DNA of 6,642 nucleotides, taken from the NCBI GenBank assembly GCA_029979145.1, contig JAPOIC010000114.1, forward strand, positions 1 to 6,642. The letters run 5' to 3'. The stretch comes from Opitutaceae bacterium. Lineage in GTDB: Bacteria > Verrucomicrobiota > Verrucomicrobiia > Opitutales > Opitutaceae. Below are positions 6,210-6,642 of this stretch, piece after piece; within the stretch, counting starts at the first letter, position 1, and every line of letters begins with the position of its first letter. The notes below the pieces were generated by a model, which saw only the letters and a list, made by a program, of their open reading frames with translations, did not search any database and had not been told where the DNA came from. Made by a program: the position numbers and the translations under genes.

Positions 6210-6642
6210 ATGTCGATGACTCCGCTCGAAGAACTCCGCCACTCGTGTTCGCACGTGCTGGCCACCGCCGTCCTGCGTCTCTACCCCCACGCCAAGCTCG
6301 ACATCGGTCCGCCGACCGACACCGGCTTCTATTACGACATCGACCTCGACCACAAATTCACCGCCGAGGACCTCACCGCCCTTGAGGAGGAGATGAAAAA
6401 GGTCGCCAAGGAGAACCAGCCGTTCCTGCGCAAGGAAGTCTCCCGCGACGAAGCCGTCGCAATCATCAAGGAGCGCGGCCAGGACCGCTACAAGCTCGGC
6501 CGCCTGGCCGACATCCTCGTCGATGTGGAAAAGCTTCAGGTCGCGGCCGAGCTTGCGGTGGTCGCGGGCCTTGGCCTGCTCCATGCGCTCGAGGTAGGCG
6601 GCGAGTTCTTCCTTCGACTCGAAGGCGGTGCCGTAGATGCGC
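6210..6642 (+). CDS. thrS: Threonyl-tRNA synthetase, N-terminal part; authentic only to base 6515, then disrupted
   Basis: ThrRS charges tRNA-Thr and edits mischarged serine. Codons 1-102 (6210-6515) match the N2 editing domain. RHSCSHVLATAV at 10-21 carries the H11-x3-H15 editing histidines, followed by DIGPPTDTGFYYDIDLD at 31-47 and a helical EEEMKKVAKEN segment. ERGQDRYKLGRLADI at 88-102 ends the match. The N-terminal TGS domain of E. coli ThrRS is absent, and the spacer after cysS holds nothing like it. After I102 the family sequence should continue through the CxGPH editing motif. Instead the frame stays open to the window end with 43 unrelated residues, because the DNA has become the reverse complement of a later thrS segment. 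The start has no Shine-Dalgarno sequence. An ATG two codons downstream is an alternative. Confidence 0.85.
   Translation, partial: MSMTPLEELRHSCSHVLATAVLRLYPHAKLDIGPPTDTGFYYDIDLDHKFTAEDLTALEEEMKKVAKENQPFLRKEVSRDEAVAIIKERGQDRYKLGRLADILVDVEKLQVAAELAVVAGLGLLHALEVGGEFFLRLEGGAVDA
6503..6516. other. Inversion or chimera junction with 12-14 base microhomology
   Basis: The word CTGGCCGACATC (6504-6515) is both the end of the + strand thrS reading (Leu-Ala-Asp-Ile) and the complement of the end of the - strand reading (Asp-Val-Gly-Gln). If the next family residues are Pro after LADI and Gly after DVGQ, as usual, the shared word grows to about 14 bases, 6503-6516. Intact thrS would therefore carry this word as a pair of inverted repeats about 100 codons apart, and the join lies exactly on it. 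Confidence 0.75.
6504..6641 (-). pseudogene. thrS: Inverted internal fragment of thrS
   Basis: Read on the - strand from 6641 to 6504, these bases encode 46 residues typical of ThrRS just before the catalytic domain. They start RIYGTAFESKEELAAYLERM, continue KARDHRKLGRDLKLF, and end HIDEDVGQ. In intact ThrRS this block lies some 45-55 residues beyond the LADI motif and on the same strand. The block remains in an unbroken frame with no substitutions that look degenerate, so the rearrangement is recent or artificial. The fragment runs off the right edge. Confidence 0.85.

Noticed and set aside
6531..6536. HindIII site AAGCTT near the thrS junction, suggesting a cloning chimera
   Set aside because: The - strand ThrRS reading continues without a break through this site to 6504, so the join lies at the microhomology and not at the restriction site.

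Overview
The window is a GC-rich bacterial chromosomal segment of mostly housekeeping genes. Several traits suggest Verrucomicrobiota, most likely Opitutales/Opitutaceae: a threonyl-tRNA synthetase that starts directly at the N2 editing domain with no TGS domain, starts without Shine-Dalgarno sequences, and families of short intergenic repeats. This placement rests on remembered family resemblance, not on a search.

Layout from left to right. Positions 2-361 (+) hold the C-terminal part of a GT4-type glycosyltransferase. It ends at a hairpin that can also terminate the oppositely oriented tRNA-Leu(GAG) at 400-484 (-). Next is pyrD (575-1633, -), a class 2 dihydroorotate dehydrogenase. A 162-bp divergent spacer leads to two co-directional genes: an unrecognised protein with a long Asp/Glu tail (1796-2572, +), and 39 bases later a short outer-membrane polysaccharide-export lipoprotein (2612-3202, +). 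A 248-bp convergent spacer full of inverted repeats separates these from hemB (3451-4464, -). A 230-bp divergent spacer containing a 12-bp palindrome precedes cysS (4695-6080, +). A 129-bp spacer then carries a long hairpin of 8-bp units and leads to thrS (6210 to the window end, +). No gene-free stretch exceeds 300 bases.

The genes do not form one pathway. pyrD (pyrimidines), hemB (tetrapyrroles), cysS and thrS (aminoacyl-tRNAs) and the tRNA are core functions. The glycosyltransferase and the export lipoprotein point to surface polysaccharide but are not adjacent.

The most unusual signal is at the right edge. thrS reads normally on the + strand for 102 codons. The sequence then turns into the reverse complement of a later part of thrS, with a shared word of about 12-14 bases at the join. 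This is either a short inversion inside thrS or, more likely, a fold-back chimera or assembly error. I saw no convincing new defence, mobile or RNA-guided system.
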